A DNA stretch of 64,000 bases from Streptomyces microflavus. Lineage in GTDB: Bacteria > Actinomycetota > Actinomycetes > Streptomycetales > Streptomycetaceae. Below are positions 32,375 to 41,546 of this stretch, one piece after another. Position 1 is the stretch's first letter. Each line of letters opens with the position of its first letter. The translations under genes were made by a program, and so were the position numbers. The stretch is taken from assembly GCF_014650075.1 (NCBI RefSeq), contig NZ_BMUG01000001.1:634710-698709 (forward strand), read 5' to 3'. The notes under the pieces were generated by a model, which ran no database searches, was not told where the DNA came from, and saw only the letters and a list, made by a program, of their open reading frames with translations.

Positions 32375-35086
32375 GTGTCGGAAAACAAAGATCCCCAGAA
32401 GTTCGTCTACGACTTCACCGAGGGCAACAAGGATCTGAAGGATCTTCTGGGCGGCAAGGGTGCCAACCTCGCCGAGATGACCAACCTCGGGTTGCCCGTC
32501 CCTCCGGGCTTCACGATCACCACCGAGGCCTGCAAGGTCTACCTGGAGAGCGGCGAGGCGCCGACCGCGCTGCGCGACGAGGTGAGTGCGCACCTCTCGG
32601 CGCTGGAAGCCCGGATGGGCAAGCAGCTCGGCCAGGCCGACGACCCGCTGCTGGTCTCCGTCCGCTCGGGCGCCAAGTTCTCCATGCCCGGCATGATGGA
32701 CACGGTCCTCAACATCGGCCTCTCCGACGCCTCGGTGGTCGGCCTCGCCACCCAGTCCGGCGACGAGCGCTTCGCCTGGGACTCCTACCGGCGCCTCATC
32801 CAGATGTTCGGCAAGACCGTCCTCGGCGTCGACGGCGACCTCTTCGAGGAGGCCCTGGAGGACGCCAAGGCGGCCAAGAAGGTCACGGTCGACACCGACC
32901 TGGCCGCGGCCGACCTCAAGAAGCTCGTCAAGCAGTTCAAGAAGATCGTCGAGACGCAGGCCGGACGCGAGTTCCCGCAGAACGCGCGGGAGCAGATGGA
33001 CCTGGCCATAAACGCGGTCTTCGACTCGTGGAACACCGACCGGGCCAAGCTCTACCGCCGCCAGGAGCGCATCCCCGGCGACCTCGGCACGGCCGTCAAC
33101 GTCTGTTCGATGGTCTTCGGCAACCTCGGCCCCGACTCCGGTACGGGCGTCGCCTTCACCCGCGACCCGGCCAGCGGCCACCAGGGCGTCTACGGCGACT
33201 ACCTCCAGAACGCGCAGGGCGAGGACGTCGTCGCCGGTATCCGCAACACGGTGCCGCTCGCCGATCTGGAGTCGATCGACAAGAAGTCGTACGACCAGCT
33301 CATGCAGATCATGAAGACGCTGGAGAACCACTACAAGGATCTCTGCGACATCGAGTTCACCATCGAGCGCGGCCAGCTCTGGATGCTCCAGACCCGGGTC
33401 GGCAAGCGCACCGCCGGTGCCGCCTTCCGGATCGCCACCCAGCTCGTCGACCAGGGCCTGATCGACGAGGCCGAGGCCCTCCAGCGCGTCAACGGCGCCC
33501 AGCTCGCGCAGCTGATGTTCCCGCGCTTCGACGACGAGGCGAAGACCGAGCTGCTCGGCCGGGGCATCGCCGCATCGCCCGGTGCCGCCGTCGGCAAGGC
33601 CGTCTTCGACTCGTACACCGCGATCAAGTGGTCCCGCTCCGGCGAGAAGGTCATCCTGATCCGCCGCGAGACCAACCCCGACGACCTCGAAGGCATGATC
33701 GCCGCCGAGGGCATCCTGACCTCGCGCGGCGGCAAGACCTCGCACGCGGCGGTCGTGGCGCGCGGCATGGGCAAGACCTGTGTCTGCGGCGCCGAGGACC
33801 TGGAGGTCGACACCAAGCGCCGCCGGATGACGGTGGGCGGCAAGGTGATCGAGGAGGGCGACCTCGTCTCGATCGACGGCTCCACCGGCAAGGTCTACCT
33901 GGGCGAGGTACCCGTCGTACCGTCGCCGGTCGTCGAGTACTTCGAGGGCCGGATGCACGCCGGGGCCGACGACGCCGACGAGCTGGTCGCAGCCGTGCAC
34001 CGGATCATGGCGTACGCGGACCGGGTGCGCCGGCTGCGGGTGCGGGCCAACGCGGACAACGCCGAGGACGCCCTGCGGGCCCGCCGCTTCGGCGCCCAGG
34101 GCATCGGGCTGTGCCGCACCGAGCACATGTTCCTCGGTGAGCGCCGCGAGATGGTCGAGAAGCTGATCCTGGCGGACACCGACGACGAGCGCGAGACCGC
34201 CCTCGCCGCGCTCCTCCCGCTCCAGAAGGCCGACTTCATCGAGCTGTTCGAGTCGATGGACGGGCTGCCCGTCACCGTACGGCTGCTCGACCCGCCGCTG
34301 CACGAGTTCCTCCCCGACATCACCGAGCTCTCCGTCCGGGTCGCGCTCGCGGAGTCCCGCAAGGACGCCAACGAGAACGACCTGCGCCTCCTCCAGGCGG
34401 TTCACAAGCTGCACGAGCAGAACCCGATGCTGGGTCTGCGCGGGGTACGCCTCGGGCTCGTCATCCCCGGCCTGTTCGCCATGCAGGTGCGGGCCATCGC
34501 GGAGGCGGCCGCCCAGCGCAAGAACGCCAAGGGCGACCCGCGCCCCGAGATCATGATTCCGCTCGTCGGCACGGTCCAGGAGCTGGAGATCGTCCGCGAG
34601 GAGGCCGACCGGGTCATCGCGGAGGTCCAGGCGGCCACCGGCACCGACCTGAAGCTGACCATCGGCACCATGATCGAGCTGCCGCGCGCCGCGCTGACGG
34701 CGGGCCAGATCGCCGAGGCCGCCCAGTTCTTCTCGTTCGGCACCAACGACCTGACCCAGACGGTGTGGGGCTTCTCCCGCGACGACGTGGAGGCCTCGTT
34801 CTTCACCGCGTACCTGGAGAAGGGCATCTTCGGGGTCTCCCCGTTCGAGACGATCGACAAGGACGGCGTGGGCGCGCTGGTGCGCAGCGCCGTGGAGGCC
34901 GGCCGGGCCACCCGCCCGGACCTCAAGCTCGGCGTCTGCGGCGAGCACGGCGGTGACCCGGAGTCGGTGCACTTCTTCCACGAGGTGGGCCTGGACTACG
35001 TCTCCTGCTCGCCGTTCCGCATCCCGGTGGCCCGCCTCGAAGCGGGCCGGGCGGCGGCCCAGTCGCGGGGGAGCGACAGCCGCTGA
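32375..35086 (+). CDS. ppdK: Pyruvate phosphate dikinase
   Basis: This 903-residue enzyme interconverts pyruvate, ATP and phosphate with phosphoenolpyruvate, AMP and pyrophosphate. An N-terminal ATP-grasp domain (LLGGKGANLAEMTNLGLPVPPGF) is followed by the swivelling phosphohistidine domain, with catalytic His in GGKTSHAAVVARGMG (about residue 457). A C-terminal PEP-binding TIM barrel has FGTNDLTQ and Cys in GVCGEHGGDP (about residue 855). GTG 32375 follows CGAGGAG. The length is normal. A structured leader precedes it and a strong terminator follows. Confidence 0.97.
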   Translation: MSENKDPQKFVYDFTEGNKDLKDLLGGKGANLAEMTNLGLPVPPGFTITTEACKVYLESGEAPTALRDEVSAHLSALEARMGKQLGQADDPLLVSVRSGAKFSMPGMMDTVLNIGLSDASVVGLATQSGDERFAWDSYRRLIQMFGKTVLGVDGDLFEEALEDAKAAKKVTVDTDLAAADLKKLVKQFKKIVETQAGREFPQNAREQMDLAINAVFDSWNTDRAKLYRRQERIPGDLGTAVNVCSMVFGNLGPDSGTGVAFTRDPASGHQGVYGDYLQNAQGEDVVAGIRNTVPLADLESIDKKSYDQLMQIMKTLENHYKDLCDIEFTIERGQLWMLQTRVGKRTAGAAFRIATQLVDQGLIDEAEALQRVNGAQLAQLMFPRFDDEAKTELLGRGIAASPGAAVGKAVFDSYTAIKWSRSGEKVILIRRETNPDDLEGMIAAEGILTSRGGKTSHAAVVARGMGKTCVCGAEDLEVDTKRRRMTVGGKVIEEGDLVSIDGSTGKVYLGEVPVVPSPVVEYFEGRMHAGADDADELVAAVHRIMAYADRVRRLRVRANADNAEDALRARRFGAQGIGLCRTEHMFLGERREMVEKLILADTDDERETALAALLPLQKADFIELFESMDGLPVTVRLLDPPLHEFLPDITELSVRVALAESRKDANENDLRLLQAVHKLHEQNPMLGLRGVRLGLVIPGLFAMQVRAIAEAAAQRKNAKGDPRPEIMIPLVGTVQELEIVREEADRVIAEVQAATGTDLKLTIGTMIELPRAALTAGQIAEAAQFFSFGTNDLTQTVWGFSRDDVEASFFTAYLEKGIFGVSPFETIDKDGVGALVRSAVEAGRATRPDLKLGVCGEHGGDPESVHFFHEVGLDYVSCSPFRIPVARLEAGRAAAQSRGSDSR

Positions 35087-35180
35087 TGCGGCACGCATGA
35101 CCAACTCCGGGGATTTATAAGGGAATTGGGCCGGGTCCCTCATCGGCCCGCCACCCTGATGACATCTCCGGAACACCGAG

Positions 35181-35220
35181 AAGCGGCGGCACCCTGTGCG
35201 GGGGTGCCGCCGCTTCGTCT
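35181..35220 (+). terminator. ppdK terminator
   Basis: AAGCGGCGGCACCC (35181-35194) pairs perfectly with GGGTGCCGCCGCTT (35202-35215), then cgtctt. This is a strong 14-bp stem 95 bp after the ppdK stop. Confidence 0.82.
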
Positions 35221-35337
35221 TGCCTGCGGAATATGTGCGCCCCTCGGACCGGAGCGGAATGTGCGCTACCGATGTGTCCTGGAGCACATTGCTTCGTTTA
35301 ATGCGCAAAGAAGTGTGGGTAGCCATCCGGTGGACCG

Positions 35338-35375
35338 GGGTGCGGTCCATGGATCCCCACCCATGGACCGCACCC
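35338..35375. repeat. Perfect 15-bp inverted repeat in a gene-free interval
   Basis: GGGTGCGGTCCATGG (35338-35352) and CCATGGACCGCACCC (35361-35375) are perfect complements with an 8-nt loop. The 533-bp interval 35087-35619 has no gene. This hairpin lies about 245 bp before the ArsR-type gene and has no T-rich tail, so its role (second terminator, operator or RNA structure) is open. Confidence 0.65.
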
Positions 35376-35619
35376 GGCTTACCCCCGTCGGGTACGGAGC
35401 CGCACCGTTGCCCACCGCCGCCGAACACACAAAGCCCCCCACGGCCTTCACGTGCTCATCCGGCAGGCACCGGATGCGTACCCGACGTCGTACAGCTTTT
35501 CGGGTGAAGCGGAACGGGGCGAGACGTTTCACTTCTGGCCGAAACCCCGTGGTGACCTCCTGTGACGGTCCGCATACCCTTCGGTGGGGGCAATTGCGGA
35601 TGCAACAGGTGGGGGAGTA

Positions 35620-36657
35620 GTGCTGCGTATCCATGTGTCCAGGCTGGACCTTTCGCGGGTGCGGATGGCCACGAGACCGGACGCGATGTGGGAAACGATT
35701 CTCAGTTTTCACCGGCTGAGAGACCGACGGGCTTCGACGGTGTTCGGGAAATGGCGGACAGAAACGCGAGCTCGGTTGAATGGTGAAGCACAACTGCTGG
35801 CGGCGGTCGTCCCGCCCCGCGGCTATTTCCCGGATTTCCTGACCCCCTCACAGGAAGGCGCCGAGCCCTTCGGGCTCGATGTCGGAATGGAGGCCCTGCG
35901 CGACACCCCCGCCGACCGCATCCGCCACGAGCTGGACCTGATGGCGGCCGGACGGCGGCGGCAGCGCGGCATGCGGGGGGCCGGGGGCCAGGACGCCGGT
36001 GCCGGGCGGCTCACGGCCGCGCTGCCCGCCGCGCTCTCCGAGGGCCGCGCCGAGCCCCTCGGCCGGCTCATCGGCGCCCTGCGCAGCTACCACGACGCCG
36101 CCGTCGAGCCCTACTGGCCGCACATCAGGGCCAGCATCGAGGCCGACCGGGCCGTGCGGGGCCGCGCGCTCCTGGACGGCGGGGCCGACGGGCTGCTGGC
36201 GACCCTGCCGCCGATGATCCGGTGGCGGGCGCCCGTGCTGGAGGCGGACTACCCGGTCGACCGCGATCTGTATCTGGACGGGCGCGGGCTGCTCCTCCAG
36301 CCGTCCTTCTTCTGCCGGGGCACCCCGGTCGTCTACCGCGACCCGTCGCTCCCGCCCGTGCTCGTCTACCCGGTCACCCACACCGGCGCCCCGGAGTTCG
36401 CCGAGCCCGGGCCCTGGCTCGGCCGCCTGGTCGGCCACACCCGCTCCGCCGTCCTCCAGGCCATAGGCAACGGCTGCACGACGAGCGAACTGGCCCGCCG
36501 GGCCGGGGTGTCGCTCGCCTCGGCGAGCCAGCACGCCTCCGTCCTGCGCGAGGCGGGCCTGGTCCTCACCCTGCGCCACGGCTCCTCGGTGCTGCACACG
36601 CTGACCCCGCTGGGCGGCTCCCTGCTCCGGGGCGGCGCCCCGCTCGCCATGTCCTGA
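35620..36657 (+). CDS. ArsR-type winged-helix regulator with a large N-terminal domain
   Basis: This is a 345-residue protein. The last 75 residues form a winged helix (RSAVLQAIGNGCTTSELARRAGVSLASASQHASVLREAGLVLTLRHGSSVLHTLT). The first 250 residues form a mixed domain with VLRIHVSRLDLSRVRMATRPDAMWE at the start, a layout common in streptomycete ArsR-type regulators. GTG 35620 follows GGTGGGGGAG. The signal sensed is unknown. It looks monocistronic. Confidence 0.85.
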   Translation: MLRIHVSRLDLSRVRMATRPDAMWETILSFHRLRDRRASTVFGKWRTETRARLNGEAQLLAAVVPPRGYFPDFLTPSQEGAEPFGLDVGMEALRDTPADRIRHELDLMAAGRRRQRGMRGAGGQDAGAGRLTAALPAALSEGRAEPLGRLIGALRSYHDAAVEPYWPHIRASIEADRAVRGRALLDGGADGLLATLPPMIRWRAPVLEADYPVDRDLYLDGRGLLLQPSFFCRGTPVVYRDPSLPPVLVYPVTHTGAPEFAEPGPWLGRLVGHTRSAVLQAIGNGCTTSELARRAGVSLASASQHASVLREAGLVLTLRHGSSVLHTLTPLGGSLLRGGAPLAMS

Positions 36658-36828
36658 ACCCTCGCGGTGTCTGAACCCTCGCCATGTCCTGACCGGAGGC
36701 CGCCCGGAACTCATGAGAACTCGTCCGGTGTACGGCGATGAGTTCCCGGCGGCCCCGCCGTCTACCCCCTCGAAGGCGCCGGACGGATCACCGCGGCGCA
36801 CGACGGTACGCGGGAAGAGGAAACGACC

Positions 36829-37239
36829 ATGGCTCAGATGATCTTCGTGAACCTGCCGGTGAAGGACCTGGCGACCTCGAAGGGATTCTTCGAGAAGCTG
36901 GGATACGGGATCAACCCGCAGTTCAGCGACGACAAGACCGCGTGTGTGGTCCTCAGCGACACGATCTTCGTCATGCTGCTGACCGAGCCGCGCTTCAAGG
37001 ACTTCACCAAGAAGGAGATCGCGGACGCGTCGAGGACGACCGAGGTCATCCTGGCGCTCAGCGCCGACAGCCGCGAGAAGGTCGACGAACTCGCCGACGC
37101 GGCGCTGGCGGCCGGCGGGTTCCCGGCGGGCGAGACCCAGGACCTGGGCTTCATGTACGGCCGCTCGTTCCAGGACCCCGACCACCACATCTGGGAGGTC
37201 ATGTGGATGGACCCGGCCGCCGTCGAGGGCCAGGGCTGA
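36829..37239 (+). CDS. VOC-family (glyoxalase-fold) protein
   Basis: This 136-residue protein has paired beta-alpha-beta-beta-beta modules: IFVNLPVKDLATSKGFFEKLGY...FVMLLTE and the second half ending DPDHHIWEVMWMDP. It is of the PhnB-like/VOC type frequently annotated as glyoxalase or bleomycin-resistance-like. Actual catalysis is unproven. A GAGGAAA site precedes the ATG. Confidence 0.87.
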   Translation: MAQMIFVNLPVKDLATSKGFFEKLGYGINPQFSDDKTACVVLSDTIFVMLLTEPRFKDFTKKEIADASRTTEVILALSADSREKVDELADAALAAGGFPAGETQDLGFMYGRSFQDPDHHIWEVMWMDPAAVEGQG

Positions 37240-37268
37240 ACCGCGCGGCCGCACGAGGGGGCTGAACC

Positions 37269-37315
37269 GCGGGGTGTGCGCCGGGGCCACGGGGGAGCCC
37301 CGGCGCACACCCCGC
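37269..37315. terminator. 19-bp-stem bidirectional terminator
   Basis: GCGGGGTGTGCGCCGGGGC (37269-37287) pairs perfectly with GCCCCGGCGCACACCCCGC (37297-37315). It separates the convergent VOC and PhoX genes. Confidence 0.85.
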
Positions 37316-37320
37316 GTGCG

Positions 37321-38487
37321 TCAGCTGCGGAACGGGCCCGTCACCTCGTACGTGATGCCGCCCGACGAGCTGCCGCTGGTGCCGCGCTGCGAGGAGAAGT
37401 AGAGCCGCTTCCCGTCCGGGGAGAACGCCGGACCGGTGATCTCCGAGCCGGACTGGCCGGTGATCCGCAGGAACGGGGCGACCGTGTCGGCGGGCGTGAT
37501 CAGGCAGATCTCCATGTTTCCGCCGTCCTCCGCCACGTACAGGTCGCCGGAGCCGGCCCGGGTGACGTTGTCGACACCGGTCAGCGGGGCCGCGCCGCCC
37601 GTCACCAGGGAGTCGTCGTACGTCAGGGAGATCGACGAGGTGTTCGCGTCGTACGCCCACACCCGGTTGTCGCCCTTGGTGGTGAACCAGCAGGTGCCCG
37701 CCGCGTAGAAGCAGCCCTCGCCGCCGTTGAACACCTTGGCGCCGGAGACCTGGTGGCGGGTCTGGGTGGAGGAGGCGGCCGGGTCCGGCACGTTCGCCCA
37801 GGTCACCGGCCCCGAGGTGCCCGTACCCGCGACCAGGACCTGGAGCGTGCCGCTCGACAGGTTGCCCCAGGTGGTGGGCCGGAAGCGGTAGAAGCGGCCG
37901 TCGCTCTCGTCCTCGGTGAGGTAGATGTACCCGTGGTCGGGGTCCGCTGCCGCCGCCTCGTGCTTGAACCGGCCGAGCGCGGGCCGCCGCACGGAGGCGT
38001 TCACACCCCACGGGTCGGTCTCGTAGACGTACCCCCGGGTGACCTCCTCGCAGGAGAGCCAGGTGTTCCACGGGGTGGCGCCGCCCGCGCAGTTGTTGTT
38101 CGTCCCCGACAGGATCCGGTACGCGGACGTCACCGTGCCCGAGGAGTTGAACCGCACGGCGCTCGCCCCGCCGCCGCTGCCCGAGGAGACCTCGGCGTTG
38201 GAGACGTAGATCCAGCCCGAGCCGTCGGCGTAGGTCGCCCCGCCGTCGGGGGCGCTGTGCCAACGGTAGGAGGTGCCCGCCACGGTCTGCCCCGACCGGG
38301 CGATGATGCGGCTGGTGAAACCGCTCGGCAGCTGGATGCCGTTGCCGTTGGCCGCCTGCAGTGCGCCGTACGGGCCGGTGGCCGGCTGGGCGGGTCCGGC
38401 GAAGGCGGCGCCGCGCCACAGGGTGCCGCCGAAGGCCGCCGCCGAGGTGCCGACCACCGCCGTGCGCAAGAAGGTCCGACGTTCCAC
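37321..38487 (-). CDS. Tat-exported PhoX-type phosphatase
   Basis: This is a 388-residue secreted protein. The Tat signal is ERRTFLRTAVVG, then a hydrophobic stretch to about residue 35. The mature part has the PhoX/DUF839 beta-propeller pattern: WNTWLSCEEVTRGYVYE, GRFKHEAAAADP, LTEDESDGRFYRF, NGGEGCFYA, and DNVTRAGSGDLYVAEDGG, with acidic metal ligands typical of Ca/Fe-dependent alkaline phosphatases. I choose GTG 38487 (GGAG 5 nt upstream) over GTG 38493. A PHO-box-like site lies about 85-105 bp upstream. Confidence 0.87.
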   Translation of the reverse strand: MERRTFLRTAVVGTSAAAFGGTLWRGAAFAGPAQPATGPYGALQAANGNGIQLPSGFTSRIIARSGQTVAGTSYRWHSAPDGGATYADGSGWIYVSNAEVSSGSGGGASAVRFNSSGTVTSAYRILSGTNNNCAGGATPWNTWLSCEEVTRGYVYETDPWGVNASVRRPALGRFKHEAAAADPDHGYIYLTEDESDGRFYRFRPTTWGNLSSGTLQVLVAGTGTSGPVTWANVPDPAASSTQTRHQVSGAKVFNGGEGCFYAAGTCWFTTKGDNRVWAYDANTSSISLTYDDSLVTGGAAPLTGVDNVTRAGSGDLYVAEDGGNMEICLITPADTVAPFLRITGQSGSEITGPAFSPDGKRLYFSSQRGTSGSSSGGITYEVTGPFRS

Positions 38488-38571
38488 GATCACTCCACGG
38501 ATGAGTGAGGGCCCGCCGCTCCGGACGGACCGGCGGGTCGCGCGTCAGGACTGTAGGAGCGCCCCATTGAC

Positions 38572-38593
38572 GGAGTGTCAATTCGCGGTGAAC
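38572..38593 (-). promoter_or_regulatory. PHO-box-like site upstream of the PhoX gene
   Basis: Reading toward the PhoX gene, GTTCACCGCGA (38593-38583) matches the streptomycete PhoP direct-repeat unit closely. The next 11 bases, ATTGACACTCC, match poorly and contain a TTGACA -35-like hexamer. Control by PhoP is expected for a PhoX phosphatase, but a single good unit is weak evidence. Confidence 0.35.
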
Positions 38594-38621
38594 GGCGGGC
38601 GGATGGTGGCGGTCCGGGCCG

Positions 38622-38975
38622 TCACTCCACCCGTACGGCATACACCGGCACCGAGACCTCCTCGTCGTCCAGGCACACCCCCGTGGCCAGGTCGAAGCGC
38701 TGCTTCAGCAGCGGCGAGGCCACGAACGGCCGCCCGTCCGCCGTGCCGAGGAGCCCGCGGGAGAGGACGTACGCCCCGGTGAACGGGTCCCGGTTGCCGA
38801 TCGCGCGCACCGCACCCGACCGGTCCATGAACAGGGCGGCCTGCCCGCCGTCCGGCAGCAGCACCGCGGCACCGCGCCCCGGGCTCAGCAGGGCCCGGTC
38901 GCAGACCGTGACCCAGCCGTCGGCGTGGGCGATGCGGACGACGGCCACAGGGGCGCTCAGCGTGTCGGTGGTCAT
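38622..38975 (-). CDS. nirD: Nitrite reductase small subunit
   Basis: This 117-residue Rieske-fold protein (VVRIAHADGWVTVCDRALLSPGRGAAVLL; KQRFDLATGVCLDD) lacks the Cys/His iron-sulfur ligands, as is normal for NirD. It partners NirB in reducing nitrite to ammonium with NAD(P)H. The ATG at 38975 overlaps the nirB stop, so it is the last gene of the FAD reductase-nirB-nirD operon. Confidence 0.93.
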   Translation of the reverse strand: MTTDTLSAPVAVVRIAHADGWVTVCDRALLSPGRGAAVLLPDGGQAALFMDRSGAVRAIGNRDPFTGAYVLSRGLLGTADGRPFVASPLLKQRFDLATGVCLDDEEVSVPVYAVRVE

Positions 38976-41545
38976 CAGGAGGAGGTCCCTTCGAGGGTGC
39001 GGACGGCGAGCACGGGACCCGCGAGCAGCTCCAGATCGGGTTTCATCTGGTCCCGCTCCGGGACGAACCTCACCGAGGGGTCCGGGGCGTCGGGGGCGTT
39101 GACGAAGGTCACGAACCGCCGCAGCCGCTCCGGGTCGTCGATCGTCTCGGCCCACTCGTCGCGGTAGCCGGTCACATGGTCGGCCATCAGCCGTTCCAAC
39201 TCGTCGCAGAGCCCCAGCGAGTCATGGACGACGACATCCCGTACGTGCTCCAGACCGCCGTCGATCCGCTCCAGCCAGGCAGAGGTGCGCTCCAGACGGT
39301 CCGCCGTACGGATGTAGAACATCAGGAACCGGTCGATCAGCCGCACCAGTTCGGCGTCCGAGAGGTCCTGCGCCAGCAGATCGGCGTGGCGCGGGGTGGC
39401 CCCGCCGTTGCCCCCGACATAGAGGTTCCAGCCGCCGGCGGTGGCGATGATCCCGAAGTCCTTGCCCCGGGCCTCCGCGCACTCCCGGGCGCAGCCGGAG
39501 ACCGCCGACTTCAGCTTGTGCGGGGAGCGCAGGCCCCGGTAGCGCAGCTCCAGGTCGATCGCCATCTTCACGGAGTCCTGTACGCCGTAGCGGCACCAGG
39601 TCTGCCCCACACAGGACTTGACCGTACGCAGCGACTTCCCGTACGCGTGCCCGGACTCGAAGCCCGCGTCCACCAGCCGGGTCCAGATCAGTGGCAGCTG
39701 GTCGACCCGGGCGCCGAAGAGGTCGATGCGCTGGCCGCCGGTGATCTTCGTGTAGAGGCCGAAGTCGCGGGCCACCTCACCGATCACGATGAGCTTCTCC
39801 GGGGTGATCTCACCGCCCGGGATGCGCGGCACCACCGAATAGGAGCCGTTGCGCTGGAGGTTGGCGAGGAAGTGGTCGTTGGTGTCCTGGAGCGCCGCCT
39901 GCTCCCCGTCCAGCACATAGCCGCTGGCGCCGACGGTCGGGGCGAGCGAGGCGATGACCGAGCCGACCGTCGGCTTGCAGACCTCGCAGCCCTCCCCGCC
40001 GCGCGCCTCCTCACGGCCGTGCGAGTCGAGCAGAGCGGTGAAGGAGGTGACCCTCAGGGTCCGGACGATCTCGTACAACTCCGCCCGGCTGTAGGGGAAG
40101 CAGCCGCAGAGGCCGGTGTCCTGGCTCTGCGGCAGCAGCTGCCCGATCACCTTGACGCAACTGCCGCAGCCCGTCCCCGCCCGGGTGCACTTCTTCACCT
40201 CGGGCAGGGTGGTGTGCTCGCAGATCGCGCCCTTGGTCACGTTGTGGCAGGAGCAGATGACGGCGTCGTCCGGGAGCGCGGACGGGCCGAGCGTGACCGG
40301 GCCGCCCGCGCCGGCCGGCAGCACCAGCTGCTCGGGGGAGACCGGCAGGACGCTGCCCGTCATCGGCCGCAGGGTGCCGTAGTCGTCGGCGTCCCCGACC
40401 AGCACCCCGCCCAGCAGGGTGCCGTCCGCCGTAACGACCAGCTTCTTGTAGACCCCGGAGCGGGAGTCGGCGTACACCACGTCGAGCGCGCCCTCCGCCG
40501 TCCCGTGCGCGTCACCGAACGAGGCCACGTCCACGCCGAGCAGCTTGAGCTTGGTCGACATGTCCGCCCCGGTGAACCCGGCCCGCCCGCCGCCGAGCAC
40601 CTCGGCCACGGTCTCCGCCATCTCGTAGCCGGGCGCCACCAGCCCGTAGACCCGCCCGTCCGAGGCGAGCGCGCACTCACCGATCGCGAACACCGCCGGA
40701 TCGGAGGTCCGGCACTCCGCGTCGACCACGATCCCCCCGCGCTCCCCGACCGCGAGCCCGCACTCCCGGGCCAGCTGATCGCGCGGGCGCACGCCCGCCG
40801 AGAAGACCACGAGATCGGTGGCGAGGGAGGACCCGTCGGAGAGCGCCATCCCGTTCACCGCCCCGTCCTCGCCCGCGGTGACCTCCTGCGTACCGACGCC
40901 GGTGTGGACGGTCAGCCCCATCCCCTCGATCGTCCGCAGCAGAGCCGCGCCCCCGCCCTCGTCCACCTGCACCGGCATCAGCCGGGGCGCGAACTCCACG
41001 ACATGGGTGCGCAGTCCGAGTCCCTTGAGCGCCCCCGCCGCCTCCAGGCCGAGCAGCCCGCCCCCGACCACCGCGCCGGTCTCCGCCCCCTTCGCGTACT
41101 CCTCGATCGCCAGCAGGTCCTCGATGGTCCGGTACACGAAACAGCCCCGGGTGTCCTTCCCCGGCACCGGCGGCACGAACGGGTACGAGCCCGTCGCCAG
41201 CACCAGCGTGTCGTACGGGAACACCGCCCCGGACCGCGCGGTCACCGTCCGGGCCTCGCGGTCGACGCTCCCCGCCGGGTCGCCGACGTACAGCTCGAAG
41301 CCGTGCTTCTCCATGAACTCCGGCTCCACCAGCGAGAGTTCCTCGGGGGAGCGCCCGGCGAAGTACGAGGTGAGCTGCACCCGGTCGTAGGCGGGCCGGG
41401 GCTCCTCGCAGAGCACGACGACCCGGGCCCGCCCGGCGGCCGGGGTCAGCCCGCGCGCGGCCAGCGACTCCAGGAACCGCTGGCCGACCATGCCGTGCCC
41501 GACGAGGACGAAGGTGGGGGTGTTCGGGATGGTGGTTTCCGGCAT
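38975..41545 (-). CDS. nirB: Assimilatory nitrite reductase large subunit
   Basis: This is an 856-residue protein. An FAD/NAD(P)H-binding domain (about 1-400: VLVGHGMVGQRFLESL, TLVLATGSYPFVPP) is followed by a BFD-type [2Fe-2S] domain (CSCHNVTKGAICEHT; CTRAGTGCGSC). The nitrite/sulfite reductase half-domains follow, with siroheme/[4Fe-4S] ligands in CVGQTWCRYG and SGCARECAEARG. It catalyses six-electron reduction of nitrite to ammonium. GGAGG precedes ATG 41545. The siroheme could be supplied via the CbiX chelatase at 51651. Confidence 0.96.
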   Translation of the reverse strand: MPETTIPNTPTFVLVGHGMVGQRFLESLAARGLTPAAGRARVVVLCEEPRPAYDRVQLTSYFAGRSPEELSLVEPEFMEKHGFELYVGDPAGSVDREARTVTARSGAVFPYDTLVLATGSYPFVPPVPGKDTRGCFVYRTIEDLLAIEEYAKGAETGAVVGGGLLGLEAAGALKGLGLRTHVVEFAPRLMPVQVDEGGGAALLRTIEGMGLTVHTGVGTQEVTAGEDGAVNGMALSDGSSLATDLVVFSAGVRPRDQLARECGLAVGERGGIVVDAECRTSDPAVFAIGECALASDGRVYGLVAPGYEMAETVAEVLGGGRAGFTGADMSTKLKLLGVDVASFGDAHGTAEGALDVVYADSRSGVYKKLVVTADGTLLGGVLVGDADDYGTLRPMTGSVLPVSPEQLVLPAGAGGPVTLGPSALPDDAVICSCHNVTKGAICEHTTLPEVKKCTRAGTGCGSCVKVIGQLLPQSQDTGLCGCFPYSRAELYEIVRTLRVTSFTALLDSHGREEARGGEGCEVCKPTVGSVIASLAPTVGASGYVLDGEQAALQDTNDHFLANLQRNGSYSVVPRIPGGEITPEKLIVIGEVARDFGLYTKITGGQRIDLFGARVDQLPLIWTRLVDAGFESGHAYGKSLRTVKSCVGQTWCRYGVQDSVKMAIDLELRYRGLRSPHKLKSAVSGCARECAEARGKDFGIIATAGGWNLYVGGNGGATPRHADLLAQDLSDAELVRLIDRFLMFYIRTADRLERTSAWLERIDGGLEHVRDVVVHDSLGLCDELERLMADHVTGYRDEWAETIDDPERLRRFVTFVNAPDAPDPSVRFVPERDQMKPDLELLAGPVLAVRTLEGTSS

Positions 41546-41546
41546 C

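Noticed and set aside
32249..35428. A very long reverse open frame opposite ppdK
   Set aside because: It is the antisense shadow of ppdK created by high GC; it has no family resemblance and a skewed composition.
38550..38582. TTGACA...TACAGT as the promoter of the PhoX gene
   Set aside because: The spacer is 21 bp, too long for an ordinary promoter, so only the PHO-box-like unit was kept at low confidence.
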